From positions 1 through 64,000 of the forward strand of contig CANMLS010000001.1 of assembly GCA_947498785.1 (NCBI GenBank): a stretch of 64,000 bases of DNA. Reading direction: 5' to 3'. Both the position numbers and the translations under genes were made by a program. The notes beneath the pieces were generated by a model that had not been told where the DNA came from, searched no databases, and saw only the letters and a program-made list of their open reading frames with translations. The number at the start of each line of letters is the position of its first letter. The stretch's first letter is position 1. Shown one piece after another: positions 1 to 7,542 of the stretch. This DNA is from an uncultured Aquimarina sp. (GTDB taxonomy: Bacteria > Bacteroidota > Bacteroidia > Flavobacteriales > Flavobacteriaceae).

Positions 1-16
1 ATATTGGAATAGGGCA

Positions 17-67
17 TAGGGACTTTAGTCCCTAATAAAACCAAACCTCTGCACTTTCAGTGCAGAG
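17..67. repeat. Two short hairpins with a shared core
   Basis: A 7-bp stem (17-23 with 28-34, loop TTTA) is followed by a 9-bp stem (47-55 with 59-67, loop TTC). Both have an ACTTTnAGT-like top. With the larger hairpin at 95-142 they form three stem-loops in 130 bp at the window edge. They could be 3'-UTR structures of a gene to the left or REP-like palindromes. No ORF covers them. Confidence 0.5.
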
Positions 68-94
68 TGATTTAGTTAAGGTAAAGTGAATTAT

Positions 95-142
95 AAAACC
101 AATGAAGACTGATTATAAGAATAATCAGTCTTCATTGGTTTT
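95..142. terminator. 21-bp perfect hairpin, probable terminator
   Basis: Positions 95-115 pair perfectly with 122-142 around the 6-base loop TAAGAA. The arms begin with AAAA and end with TTTT, so the structure could work on either strand. It lies 12 bp beyond the stop codon of the minus-strand dehydrogenase pseudogene and is probably the terminator of that unit. Confidence 0.6.
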
Positions 143-154
143 AGTATGTATTTC

Positions 155-777
155 TTAAATCTGACTTAATTCACCATTCATTTCTAGTTCTACACCATTG
201 ATGTATGATGCATCATCTGAAGCTAAGAACAGTGCTGATTTAGCTACTTCTTCAGAAGTCCCAAAACGGCCCAGGGGTACTTATTGTACAAATCCTTTAC
301 CCATTTCTTCTACTATATCTTGTGGTAATCCCATTTTTTCGTATAAAGGAGTAGAAATTGGTCCAGGAGCAGTAGAATTTACTCGAATTCCTCTTGATTT
401 CACTTCTGAAGTGTAAAACACGCTGATAAGAACGAAGTGCACCTTTTGTTGGCGAGTATACCCCCTTAATCCATCAAACCCTTTTGATGAACAATAGAAT
501 TGGTGAAAAATACCGTTCTACCATCGTTGATATGTGGTAAGGCTTCTTTTGTTGCAAAAATTGGGCCTTTTACATTTGTGTTGAATAAAGTATTGTAATG
601 TTCTTCAGTAATTTCGTGAGCAGGGGTAACGAGAGCGATTCCAGCATTAAGAAAAATGGATATCAATCTTTTGTTGTCTTCGGCTATAGATGCATCAGCT
701 TTTACTGTAATGAAATCTCCTTGTCTTTACCACTATTTGCTCCTGTGATAACGCTACCATGTTTTGTGTTTTTTCAT
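155..777 (-). pseudogene. Decayed short-chain dehydrogenase/reductase (SDR)
   Basis: Reading the minus strand in several frames recovers an SDR: the glycine-rich cofactor loop ITGANSG (about 745), the strand motif LNAGIA, a VFFTNSI strand, the catalytic-type motif YSPTKGAL (about 455), then VNSTAPGPISTPL and the C-terminal [11 protein letters not shown]...[11 protein letters not shown]. The pieces are separated by a frameshift after the ATG at 777, an internal deletion of perhaps 40 codons after the glycine loop, frameshifts near 467 and 425, and an in-frame TAA just before VPLGRFG. The lesions are too many for a sequencing error. It follows the TetR gene on the same strand and has a TetR-type palindrome (802-837) just upstream, so it was probably the repressor's target. 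Classical SDRs are NAD(P)-dependent oxidoreductases; the substrate is unknown. Confidence 0.85.
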
Positions 778-801
778 TTTAGTGTTTTGAATAGGTTTAG
801 A

Positions 802-837
802 TAATCTTTTTTGAAACGATCGTTTCAAAAAAGATTA
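802..837. promoter_or_regulatory. 36-bp perfect palindrome, putative TetR operator
   Basis: The sequence is a perfect palindrome centred between 819 and 820, with core GAAACGATCGTTTC at 813-826. The same core with one symmetric change (GAAATGATCATTTC) lies before the TetR gene at 1437-1450. The site sits between the TetR gene and the SDR pseudogene, where a repressor would block the SDR promoter. The outer T/A-rich arms might also end TetR transcription. Confidence 0.7.
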
Positions 838-846
838 AAAAAAATA

Positions 847-1428
847 TTAATAAAGTATTTTAAGTATATTTTGTATTAAGTTTCTAAGGTCTTCTTCGTT
901 TTTATGTATTATTCCTGTCATTCGTAATCCTTGTATGGAAGAAAATAAATATAGTGCATATTGACTTGCGGTTTGATTTTGGTTAAAAATTTTCTCCATT
1001 TGTCCATTGCACACAATATCCTCCAACATAGTTGTCATTCTATCTTGACTTTTCTCTATAAAAGAATTAATTAAAGGTTCCTGATTTGTAATTTCAGATT
1101 TACAATTAATGATCAAACATCCTTTTTTATCTTCATCTCTCAATATATCATCGATATAAATTTCAAAAATAGCAGATACCATATCAGATGCATTATGAGA
1201 ATGAATAAGTTTACCATCTATTTTTCCACTAACATTGGATTGATAATAGGAAAGAACTTCTAGGAACATACTTAATTTACTGCCAAAAGAATTATAAATA
1301 CTGGATCTGTTTAAAGTAGTTGCATCAACTAAATCCTGCATAGAAGTGCCATTATATCCCTTGAGATGGAATACTTCAGTGGCTCTTTGTAAAACCTGAT
1401 TTCTATCGAATGTTTCTGTTTTTGGCAT
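847..1428 (-). CDS. TetR/AcrR-family transcriptional regulator
   Basis: The 193-residue length fits TetR repressors. The N-terminus has the family layout: helix 1 with VLQRATEVFHLKGY, then the helix-turn-helix TSMQDLVDATTLNRSSIYNSFGSK (residues about 28-51), followed by a variable helical ligand/dimer domain. The protein is cytoplasmic and the inducer is unknown. A palindrome GAAATGATCATTTC lies 9 bp before the start codon and a matching core lies before the downstream SDR pseudogene, which suggests autoregulation plus control of the SDR. Members next to SDRs often resemble the YxaF/AcuR type that sense small electrophiles or quinones; here that is inference. Confidence 0.9.
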   Translation of the reverse strand: MPKTETFDRNQVLQRATEVFHLKGYNGTSMQDLVDATTLNRSSIYNSFGSKLSMFLEVLSYYQSNVSGKIDGKLIHSHNASDMVSAIFEIYIDDILRDEDKKGCLIINCKSEITNQEPLINSFIEKSQDRMTTMLEDIVCNGQMEKIFNQNQTASQYALYLFSSIQGLRMTGIIHKNEEDLRNLIQNILKILY

Positions 1429-1436
1429 TTTTAATT

Positions 1437-1450
1437 GAAATGATCATTTC
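1437..1450. promoter_or_regulatory. TetR autoregulatory operator
   Basis: GAAATGATCATTTC is a perfect 14-bp palindrome starting 9 bp upstream of the TetR start codon. It matches the core of the 802-837 palindrome except for a compensated C/T and G/A pair. Shared consensus: GAAAYGATCRTTTC. Confidence 0.7.
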
Positions 1451-1505
1451 GAAACTACATAATATTTAGACTCAATATTGTTATTAAAATCATAATTTTT
1501 TGTAG

Positions 1506-2042
1506 CTATTGGATTTCCAATTTCATAATGATATCGGTCTGTATTTCAGTTCCAAGAATGAACTTATGATTATCAAAAGTTTTGAATCCATTTCTTTGAT
1601 AGAATTTAATGGCTTTTGGGTTCTGGTCCCAAACTCCTAACCAAATATAATCTACATTTTTATCCTTTGCAATACGGATTGATGCATCGACCATTAATTG
1701 TCCGATTTTTTTACCTTGATATTTATTAACTACATAAATTCTTTCTATTTCTAGAGAGTTAGCATGCATAGATTCAGTTTGGGCATCTCCTATGTTTAGT
1801 TTTAGATATCCTTTTATAACATCATCCATCATGGCAAAGTAGAAAAAGGAATTAGAATGTTGAAGCTCCTTTGTAATTTGATCCAGAGTCAGTTTTTCAT
1901 TTAGATAATTTTGGATATTTTCTTCAGAATTAACAGGCGGGCCAAAAGCATCATAAAAAGTTTGTCTACTAATTTCAGTTAGTTTTTGACTGTCTGTTAA
2001 AGATATTTTTGTAAGGTGTGTTTTTTTAGAAATCATGAACAT
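1506..2042 (-). CDS. GNAT-family N-acetyltransferase
   Basis: 178 residues. The acetyl-CoA-binding motif A is visible as ERIYVVNKYQGKKIGQLMVD (about 105-125; Q/R-x-x-G-x-G/A-type loop QGKKIG), followed by a motif B-like WLGVWDQNPKAIKFYQRNGF (about 140-160) and the C-terminal strand TDIIMKLEI. It would transfer an acetyl group from acetyl-CoA to an amine. It resembles PaiA-like polyamine acetyltransferases (TFYDAFG N-terminus), but the substrate cannot be read from sequence. Met1 at 2042 or Met3 at 2036 may start the protein. A 17-bp-stem hairpin ends 3 bp before the first ATG. Confidence 0.88.
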   Translation of the reverse strand: MFMISKKTHLTKISLTDSQKLTEISRQTFYDAFGPPVNSEENIQNYLNEKLTLDQITKELQHSNSFFYFAMMDDVIKGYLKLNIGDAQTESMHANSLEIERIYVVNKYQGKKIGQLMVDASIRIAKDKNVDYIWLGVWDQNPKAIKFYQRNGFKTFDNHKFILGTEIQTDIIMKLEIQ

Positions 2043-2044
2043 TT

Positions 2045-2096
2045 TTTGATTCGCCTTTCATCGCATTACATCTAATGTAATGAAAGGCGAATCAAA
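2045..2096. other. Long hairpin abutting the GNAT start codon
   Basis: Positions 2045-2061 pair perfectly with 2080-2096 (17 bp). Inside, 2067-2071 pair with 2075-2079, leaving a 5-base bulge. On the minus strand the 3' arm is followed by AAAAAATG rather than a T-tract, so it does not look like an intrinsic terminator. It may be a cruciform operator or a 5'-UTR structure. Confidence 0.55.
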
Positions 2097-2104
2097 TTTA
2101 GAAT

Positions 2105-2139
2105 AAAAAAAGGTGACTCCAAATATAGAAGTCACCTTT
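2105..2139 (-). terminator. Rho-independent terminator of the T9SS-protein gene
   Basis: A 10-bp stem (2109-2118 with 2130-2139, core GGTGACT) is followed on the minus strand by a T-run. It lies 30 bp after the stop codon at 2169. Confidence 0.8.
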
Positions 2140-2168
2140 AACAACACTATTTAATAATTAAAACCGAT

Positions 2169-4760
2169 TTAATTTTTCATGAATTGAAGTGTAGTATTTT
2201 TACTAGCACTTTTAACCGTTAATAAGTAAATTCCACTTTGAAGACGAGATACATCCAATTTTAATTTATTTTCTGTTGATGTAGTTTCTTTTATTACTGT
2301 TTTTCCTGAAAGGTCTTTAACAGATATTACGTCTTGTTTGCTAACACCTAATATTTGCAGTATGTGCGTTGAAGGGTTAGGAAATGCAATTATTTCAGTT
2401 TTATCTGAAGCATTTTTAAAACTAGTTACAGCATCATAAGTAATGGTTAGAACAGGTTTTCCATTAGCATTTTCATCAGAAGCAAAGCTAACATCATTTC
2501 CATTGGTTTGAGTAACTAATAAAGATAAGAAGTTTCCATTAAGGGTTAAGTTACTTAATGTAAAGTTCTCAGTTTGATTTAAGCTATACGTTTTGTTTAA
2601 GTTTCCTAATAAAACACCTTTTGCAGGAGCATTGGTTGTGTTTAAATTTGCTTCAGTCCAATTGTTACTATCTCCAAGATATACTTCGATATTACCGTTA
2701 CCGCTATCTCCACTTATAGTAAGTTTAAGTATTGCATCAGTAATAGGACCATTAATACCTGAAACATCAAATTTTAGATAGGAAACTCTATTTCCATTTT
2801 CAGTACGTAGTATTGAATTATTATGGCGAGTATTTCCTTGGAGGTATGCATCATCAATGGCAGATAATATTACAGTTTGTGGAGTTGAGGTTGTAGTTCC
2901 AGAGGTACTTTCAGTTACTATAGGTGAAGTGGTACTAGAACCTGGAGTTTCTCCAGAGCATAAAGCACGGAAAACAAAATCATATTCGGTGTCTTCTTCT
3001 AATCCATCGATTGTAATAGAAGTACTTTCGGCAGGGGCGTTGGCAAAACTAAGAGCTCCAACACTTACATTACCAGTAAAAGTACCTGGGGCATATGCTC
3101 TTAATTCAAAAGTTCTGGTGTCATTAGTAGCATTATCAAAAGAAAAAGTAGCAGATGTATTGGTAACACTGGATATCGTTAATCCTGTTGGAGCAGCACT
3201 ACAATTTGCAGGAGTAGGATTGTCACAATTTGCTGCGATAGGATTAGCTCCAACTCCGGATGGTTTTGTATAAGCTTTTGATAAAATAAATTTATCCATT
3301 TCAAAACCATCTTCTCTCATAGAAAAAGAGATGGTATGAACCCCAGCAGTAGGTACATCTACAAATATTTGTTCTGCAACACCACAATGATCTTCATTGG
3401 TACGTTGTTTGCTTTCCCATGTCCAAGCATTTTTACCAGAACACCATTGCATTTTCTTTCCAGATGCTGGCCAGGTACCATCAATACCAACGTGTATTCC
3501 ATTATCTTCGGATCCAGTAGAATAAGCTCTTACCCAGACATAATATTTACCGGGAGAATTAAATTTTACTTTATAATCTAATACTGCAGCTACACCAGGT
3601 TCATTAGAAAAATTAACTCCAGGAGTTAAAGGGTCACCATGTGTTACACGAGTATCAGGTAATAATTCAATATATTTTCCTCCACTTGCTGATCCTTGAT
3701 GACCTGAATCTGGATCTGGTTTTGGTGTACTTCCATTTCCATTATTATCAATGATAAACCACTCTCTAACGTCAGTTTTAGATTGTGTTACAAAATCTTC
3801 AGCTTCTATAGCTGCCACCCCATTTTTTTCTTCAAATGTTTTATCAGTACATGGAGTAGGGTTTGGACCAGAGTTTGGTGGAGTATTCATTACATACCTT
3901 GACCAAAATTTGGCATGTGTATCTGCATCTGAACCTATTTCAAAAATCCACCAGTTTTCTACACAATCTGAATAATCAACACCATCTGTGAAGAAGAATG
4001 ACCAATCATGAGGAAATCCGTTTGGGAAATAATTGTTGAAAATACGATCAGCCTCTGTCCATAGTGTTTTAGCTACACTATTAGGAGAGTTTTTAGCTTG
4101 ATCAACAAATGAATTACTTCTATTTCTATACATAGGAGTAGACCAAGGTCCATGATCTCCCCAACTCTCGTTCCAACCAGCATTTCCATCATCAAGAAGA
4201 AAATATCTAGTATTTGCTTTTACATTGTTTAGTTTTGATTGATTAGCCTGCCCTTCATTAAAGCGATCATCATGTTGTACAAGAATGACATTGTTTTTAG
4301 TTGTATTAGAGTTAATACCATTACTAGCATTAATTACTGGCATTAACCAATCAGCTGTAACATCTGATTGACCTCCTTCCTGAACCCAAACTTTTCCTCC
4401 GTTTTGAAGAATCGGAACTACCTTACTGGTTATAGCAGCGATAGCAGCAGATCTATTGGAATGGGCATCGGTCCAGTTATTTCCAAATGCCATGTTGAAA
4501 AGTGAATTTGACTGCAAATAACTACCGCCTTGACGACCATAAGCCCCAGCAACTGCAAAATAATTTACCCCACTTAAATCTGGATGTGCTAGCATACTAC
4601 CTAAGGCGGCTACTGCATGGATATCATCTGGATCGGGTTTAATATCAAAACAAGCAATCAAAATATCTTTACTTTTATTGAAGCTAGGACGCTGAGCGAA
4701 AGTTTGTGAACATATGGCCATAGTGACCATCATTAAAAAAATACGAATTTTTGATTTCAT
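2169..4760 (-). CDS. Modular T9SS-secreted protein: nucleoside-hydrolase-like and carbohydrate-binding modules
   Basis: 863 residues with a signal peptide (1-23, ending TFAQ). Residues about 32-290 look like a nucleoside-hydrolase fold: the acidic cluster at D39, D43, D45 and D46 (KPDPDDIHAVAALG) recalls the DxDxxxDD metal motif. Residues 312-495 (IEAEDF, ELLPDTRVTHGDPL, YYVWVRAYSTGSEDNGIHVG, HTISFSMREDGFE) resemble a carbohydrate-binding module found attached to agarases and the GH115 C-terminal domain. Residues about 520-615 are fibronectin III-like. Residues 628-776 (DDAYLQG, YLKFDVSG) resemble a DNRLRE/CBM96 module. Residues 790-863 are a type A T9SS sorting domain (FPNPS, SGIYLLTVKS). 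The protein is probably exported to the cell surface or medium and acts on a marine polysaccharide or glycoside; the activity is inferred. It has its own terminator. Confidence 0.75.
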   Translation of the reverse strand: MKSKIRIFLMMVTMAICSQTFAQRPSFNKSKDILIACFDIKPDPDDIHAVAALGSMLAHPDLSGVNYFAVAGAYGRQGGSYLQSNSLFNMAFGNNWTDAHSNRSAAIAAITSKVVPILQNGGKVWVQEGGQSDVTADWLMPVINASNGINSNTTKNNVILVQHDDRFNEGQANQSKLNNVKANTRYFLLDDGNAGWNESWGDHGPWSTPMYRNRSNSFVDQAKNSPNSVAKTLWTEADRIFNNYFPNGFPHDWSFFFTDGVDYSDCVENWWIFEIGSDADTHAKFWSRYVMNTPPNSGPNPTPCTDKTFEEKNGVAAIEAEDFVTQSKTDVREWFIIDNNGNGSTPKPDPDSGHQGSASGGKYIELLPDTRVTHGDPLTPGVNFSNEPGVAAVLDYKVKFNSPGKYYVWVRAYSTGSEDNGIHVGIDGTWPASGKKMQWCSGKNAWTWESKQRTNEDHCGVAEQIFVDVPTAGVHTISFSMREDGFEMDKFILSKAYTKPSGVGANPIAANCDNPTPANCSAAPTGLTISSVTNTSATFSFDNATNDTRTFELRAYAPGTFTGNVSVGALSFANAPAESTSITIDGLEEDTEYDFVFRALCSGETPGSSTTSPIVTESTSGTTTSTPQTVILSAIDDAYLQGNTRHNNSILRTENGNRVSYLKFDVSGINGPITDAILKLTISGDSGNGNIEVYLGDSNNWTEANLNTTNAPAKGVLLGNLNKTYSLNQTENFTLSNLTLNGNFLSLLVTQTNGNDVSFASDENANGKPVLTITYDAVTSFKNASDKTEIIAFPNPSTHILQILGVSKQDVISVKDLSGKTVIKETTSTENKLKLDVSRLQSGIYLLTVKSASKNTTLQFMKN

Positions 4761-5434
4761 AAGTTGATGTTTTTAATAATTTTTTTGGTTAAATATTTTA
4801 GTTATTGATATAAACTAGTTGTGGCTAATATATAATAACCAAAATTGAAAATTCACGATTATTGAATTAATGAAAGTCACATATGATTTTGTATACTATT
4901 TGTACTCTTTTTATACTTAATGTACTCTTGTTGTATACTTTTTAGGAAGATAGATGTATGTGCCAATAATAAAAGTTAGCTTTTCTTAATAAACATTTGA
5001 TTTTTAGTTCTTTATGATGAAATATGTTTAATTGATGTTCATTTTAAAATATAATAATCAATTTAATATTATGTGTTTTGTCATAATATGTTTTATGAAT
5101 ATATCTTATCTTTTTTTTAGATGTTATGAATAAAACATTGAATCAAATTTATAGATGGTAAGCATATACAGTGAAATAAATTAGAATCCACTCTAATAAG
5201 AATTCTACTTACTTTGTGATTAACAATATTGCAAAAGAAGGATGGAAGGGAATAATAAAGAGTTATGTATGTTATTAGGTTTGATTATAATAATATTTAC
5301 CTATTAACATATTTGTAAAAATATGTTCTAGAACAAATGGTTTTTGAGACTTATTTAAAAAAGTATCTATTTTTTTAATAAATAGAAAATATAATAAAGA
5401 GAACCGTTTTATTAGTTGTAGTGTAAGTGCATTT
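4761..5434. other. 674-bp AT-rich intergenic region with a 20-bp tandem repeat
   Basis: No gene is recognised in either strand. Two adjacent 20-bp near-copies beginning TGTACTCTT lie at 4901-4920 and 4921-4940, with GTATACT-like motifs around them, 140-180 bp before the secreted-protein gene. They may be a regulator-binding site for that gene. The rest is AT-rich without clear structure. Confidence 0.5.
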
Positions 5435-6184
5435 TTAAATAATTCTCTTAATTACTCTAAGCTGGTGAGTATGTGTACGCTTCTCTACATTGTAGATTCC
5501 AGTATGATCTATACGATCGACACGTACTTTTCCGTGTGCATGAATAATATAGTTGTCTTTCATCATAATACCTACATGCGTGATAGCACCTTCATCATTA
5601 TCAAAAAATGCTAGATCTCCAGGTTCACTTTCTTCAATAAAACTTAGCGGTTCACCTTGAGTGGCCTGTTGTGAAGCATCTCTTAGTAATTGATAACCAG
5701 TCAGTTTGTATACCATCTGAGTAAAGCCACTACAATCAATTCCAAAATTAGTTCTTCCTCCCCATAGATAAGGAGCGTTAAGAAAAAGAAAGGCAGTTTC
5801 TACTATAGTTTCCTTTGGTAGATTTTCTAGAATTCGAGCTCCTTCATAATGATGTTTAAAAAAATCAAGAGCTTTTAAAGATGCTCCTAAAGGAATAGGC
5901 ATCAATTGATTTTCATGACAGCTTACAAATTCTACCATATCCCCAACAAGAGATTGAGGTTTGTGATCAAAATTTTTGTATTTCTGTTCAGTTATTTCTA
6001 AGTATTGCTTATTATCGATCCAGCCTTCATATTTATCAAAAGCTAGTCTAATTTTACTCCATTTTTTACGTTGCTCTAAAACTTTAAAATGCTCACCGTA
6101 TAGAACTTGAGAAACCATTTCACTGGTATCTTGTGGTTCAAAACGTAATGGAACAATACTTAGATTACAAATACCGTATTGCAT
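5435..6184 (-). CDS. NlpC/P60 (C40) peptidase with N-terminal SH3 domain
   Basis: 249 residues without a signal peptide, so probably cytoplasmic. Residues about 1-62 form a bacterial SH3 domain (KWSKIRLAFDKYEGWID). Residues about 125-249 are NlpC/P60: catalytic C151 in GIDCSGF, H203 in ITHVGIM, and a third polar residue at H215 or H217 in IIHAHG. Layout and size match YkfC-like gamma-D-glutamyl-L-diamino acid endopeptidases, which trim imported murein peptides during wall recycling. The next gene on the same strand upstream is a thiolase (34 bp away); there is no obvious functional link. Confidence 0.9.
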   Translation of the reverse strand: MQYGICNLSIVPLRFEPQDTSEMVSQVLYGEHFKVLEQRKKWSKIRLAFDKYEGWIDNKQYLEITEQKYKNFDHKPQSLVGDMVEFVSCHENQLMPIPLGASLKALDFFKHHYEGARILENLPKETIVETAFLFLNAPYLWGGRTNFGIDCSGFTQMVYKLTGYQLLRDASQQATQGEPLSFIEESEPGDLAFFDNDEGAITHVGIMMKDNYIIHAHGKVRVDRIDHTGIYNVEKRTHTHQLRVIKRII

Positions 6185-6218
6185 GTAATAATTTTATTTA
6201 GAATTTTTAATTTAATTA

Positions 6219-7397
6219 TTACAAACGTTCAATTACCATAGCTGATGCACCACCTCCACCATTACAGATTGCTGCGGCTCCAATTTTTGCATTATTTTGC
6301 TCAAGAACATTGATTAGAGTGATTAAGATACGCACTCCTGAACAACCAAGTGGATGACCTAATGAAACAGCACCACCATTTACGTTTGTGTTTTCATCAG
6401 TAAGTCCTAAAATCTTCAAATTAGATAATCCAACTACAGAGAAGGCTTCGTTGAATTCAAAAAAGTCAACATCGTCCTGAGAAATCTCTGCTTTTGCCAA
6501 TGCTTTTGGTAATGCTTTAGAAGGTGTTGTTGTAAACCATTTTGGTTCCTGAGCAGCATCTGCATAACTTTTTATTTTCACCAAAGGTTTTAAACCTAAT
6601 TGAGTAGCCTTTTCTGCACTCATAACAACAACCGCTCCAGCACCATCATTTATTGTTGACGCATTTGCAGCTGTTACGGTTCCATCTTTAGAAAAAGCAG
6701 GACGCAATGATGGTATTTTTTCTATTTTTACGTTTTTATATTCTTCATCTTCAGTAACCATAATAGGTTCTCCACGGCGTTGAGGAACAGCTACAGGAAC
6801 AACTTCATTAGCAAATTTACCTTCTGCCCAAGCTTTTGCAGATCTTTCATAAGATTGAATGGCAAAAGCATCTTGATCTTCACGGCTAAAATTATATTCG
6901 TTAGCACATAAATCAGCACAGGTTCCCATGGCTTGATGATCATAAGCATCTATTAACCCATCTTTTTGCATACCATCTTCTAAGGTCTGAGAACCAAATT
7001 TATGTCCAGTTCTTAGTCTAACATAGTGAGGTATTAAACTCATACTTTCCATTCCTCCAGCAACAACTATATCGGCATCACCCAATGCTATTGATTGTGC
7101 AGCATGCATAACAGATTTCATACCACTAGCACACACTTTATTTACAGTTGTGCAAGGAACGTTTTCAGAGATTCCAGCTGCTATGGCTGCTTGTCTTGCT
7201 GGCGCTTGTCCATTTCCTGCCTGTACAACATTACCCATAAACACTTCTTGTACAAGAGAAGGGTCAAGATTTATTTTATCTAAAGCACCTTTAATTGCAA
7301 CAGCTCCTAATTGCGTAGCTGGAACGGAGGATAAACTCCCCATAAAACTTCCTATCGGTGTACGAGCTGCAGATACGATTACTACTTCCTTATTCAT
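6219..7397 (-). CDS. Acetyl-CoA C-acetyltransferase (thiolase)
   Basis: 392 residues from the ATG at 7397. The reading frame continues 22 codons upstream, but the family start MNKEVVIVSAARTPIGSF fits here. The thiolase triad is complete: nucleophile C89 (KVCASGM), H348 (SLGHPLGCSG) and C378 (ICNGGGGASA). The enzyme condenses two acetyl-CoA to acetoacetyl-CoA or runs the reverse cleavage, in fatty-acid or amino-acid degradation. It is cytoplasmic. Whether it is the biosynthetic (AtoB/PhaA) or degradative form cannot be decided. It is divergent from the pgpH-like gene. Confidence 0.95.
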   Translation of the reverse strand: MNKEVVIVSAARTPIGSFMGSLSSVPATQLGAVAIKGALDKINLDPSLVQEVFMGNVVQAGNGQAPARQAAIAAGISENVPCTTVNKVCASGMKSVMHAAQSIALGDADIVVAGGMESMSLIPHYVRLRTGHKFGSQTLEDGMQKDGLIDAYDHQAMGTCADLCANEYNFSREDQDAFAIQSYERSAKAWAEGKFANEVVPVAVPQRRGEPIMVTEDEEYKNVKIEKIPSLRPAFSKDGTVTAANASTINDGAGAVVVMSAEKATQLGLKPLVKIKSYADAAQEPKWFTTTPSKALPKALAKAEISQDDVDFFEFNEAFSVVGLSNLKILGLTDENTNVNGGAVSLGHPLGCSGVRILITLINVLEQNNAKIGAAAICNGGGGASAMVIERL

Positions 7398-7512
7398 TAT
7401 TTTTGTTTTAAAAAAATGTGTATTACTATTCTGCGAATTTAATGATTTTTGAAGGATATACATAGTGAAGTTACAAACAAGAACACTTATGCTGTACTGA
7501 CTTATTTTTTAT

Positions 7513-7520
7513 TACTTTTG
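7513..7520 (+). promoter_or_regulatory. Putative -7 box of the pgpH-like gene
   Basis: TACTTTTG fits the Bacteroidetes -7 consensus TAnnTTTG. It would place the transcript start about 15 bp before the ATG at 7543. No good -33 TTTG is visible. Confidence 0.35.
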
Positions 7521-7542
7521 AGTAATCTATATAATAGTATTT

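Noticed and set aside
198..416. Plus-strand ORF of 72 codons at the left edge
   Set aside because: It is the antisense shadow of the SDR pseudogene; the minus-strand frame gives conserved SDR motifs.
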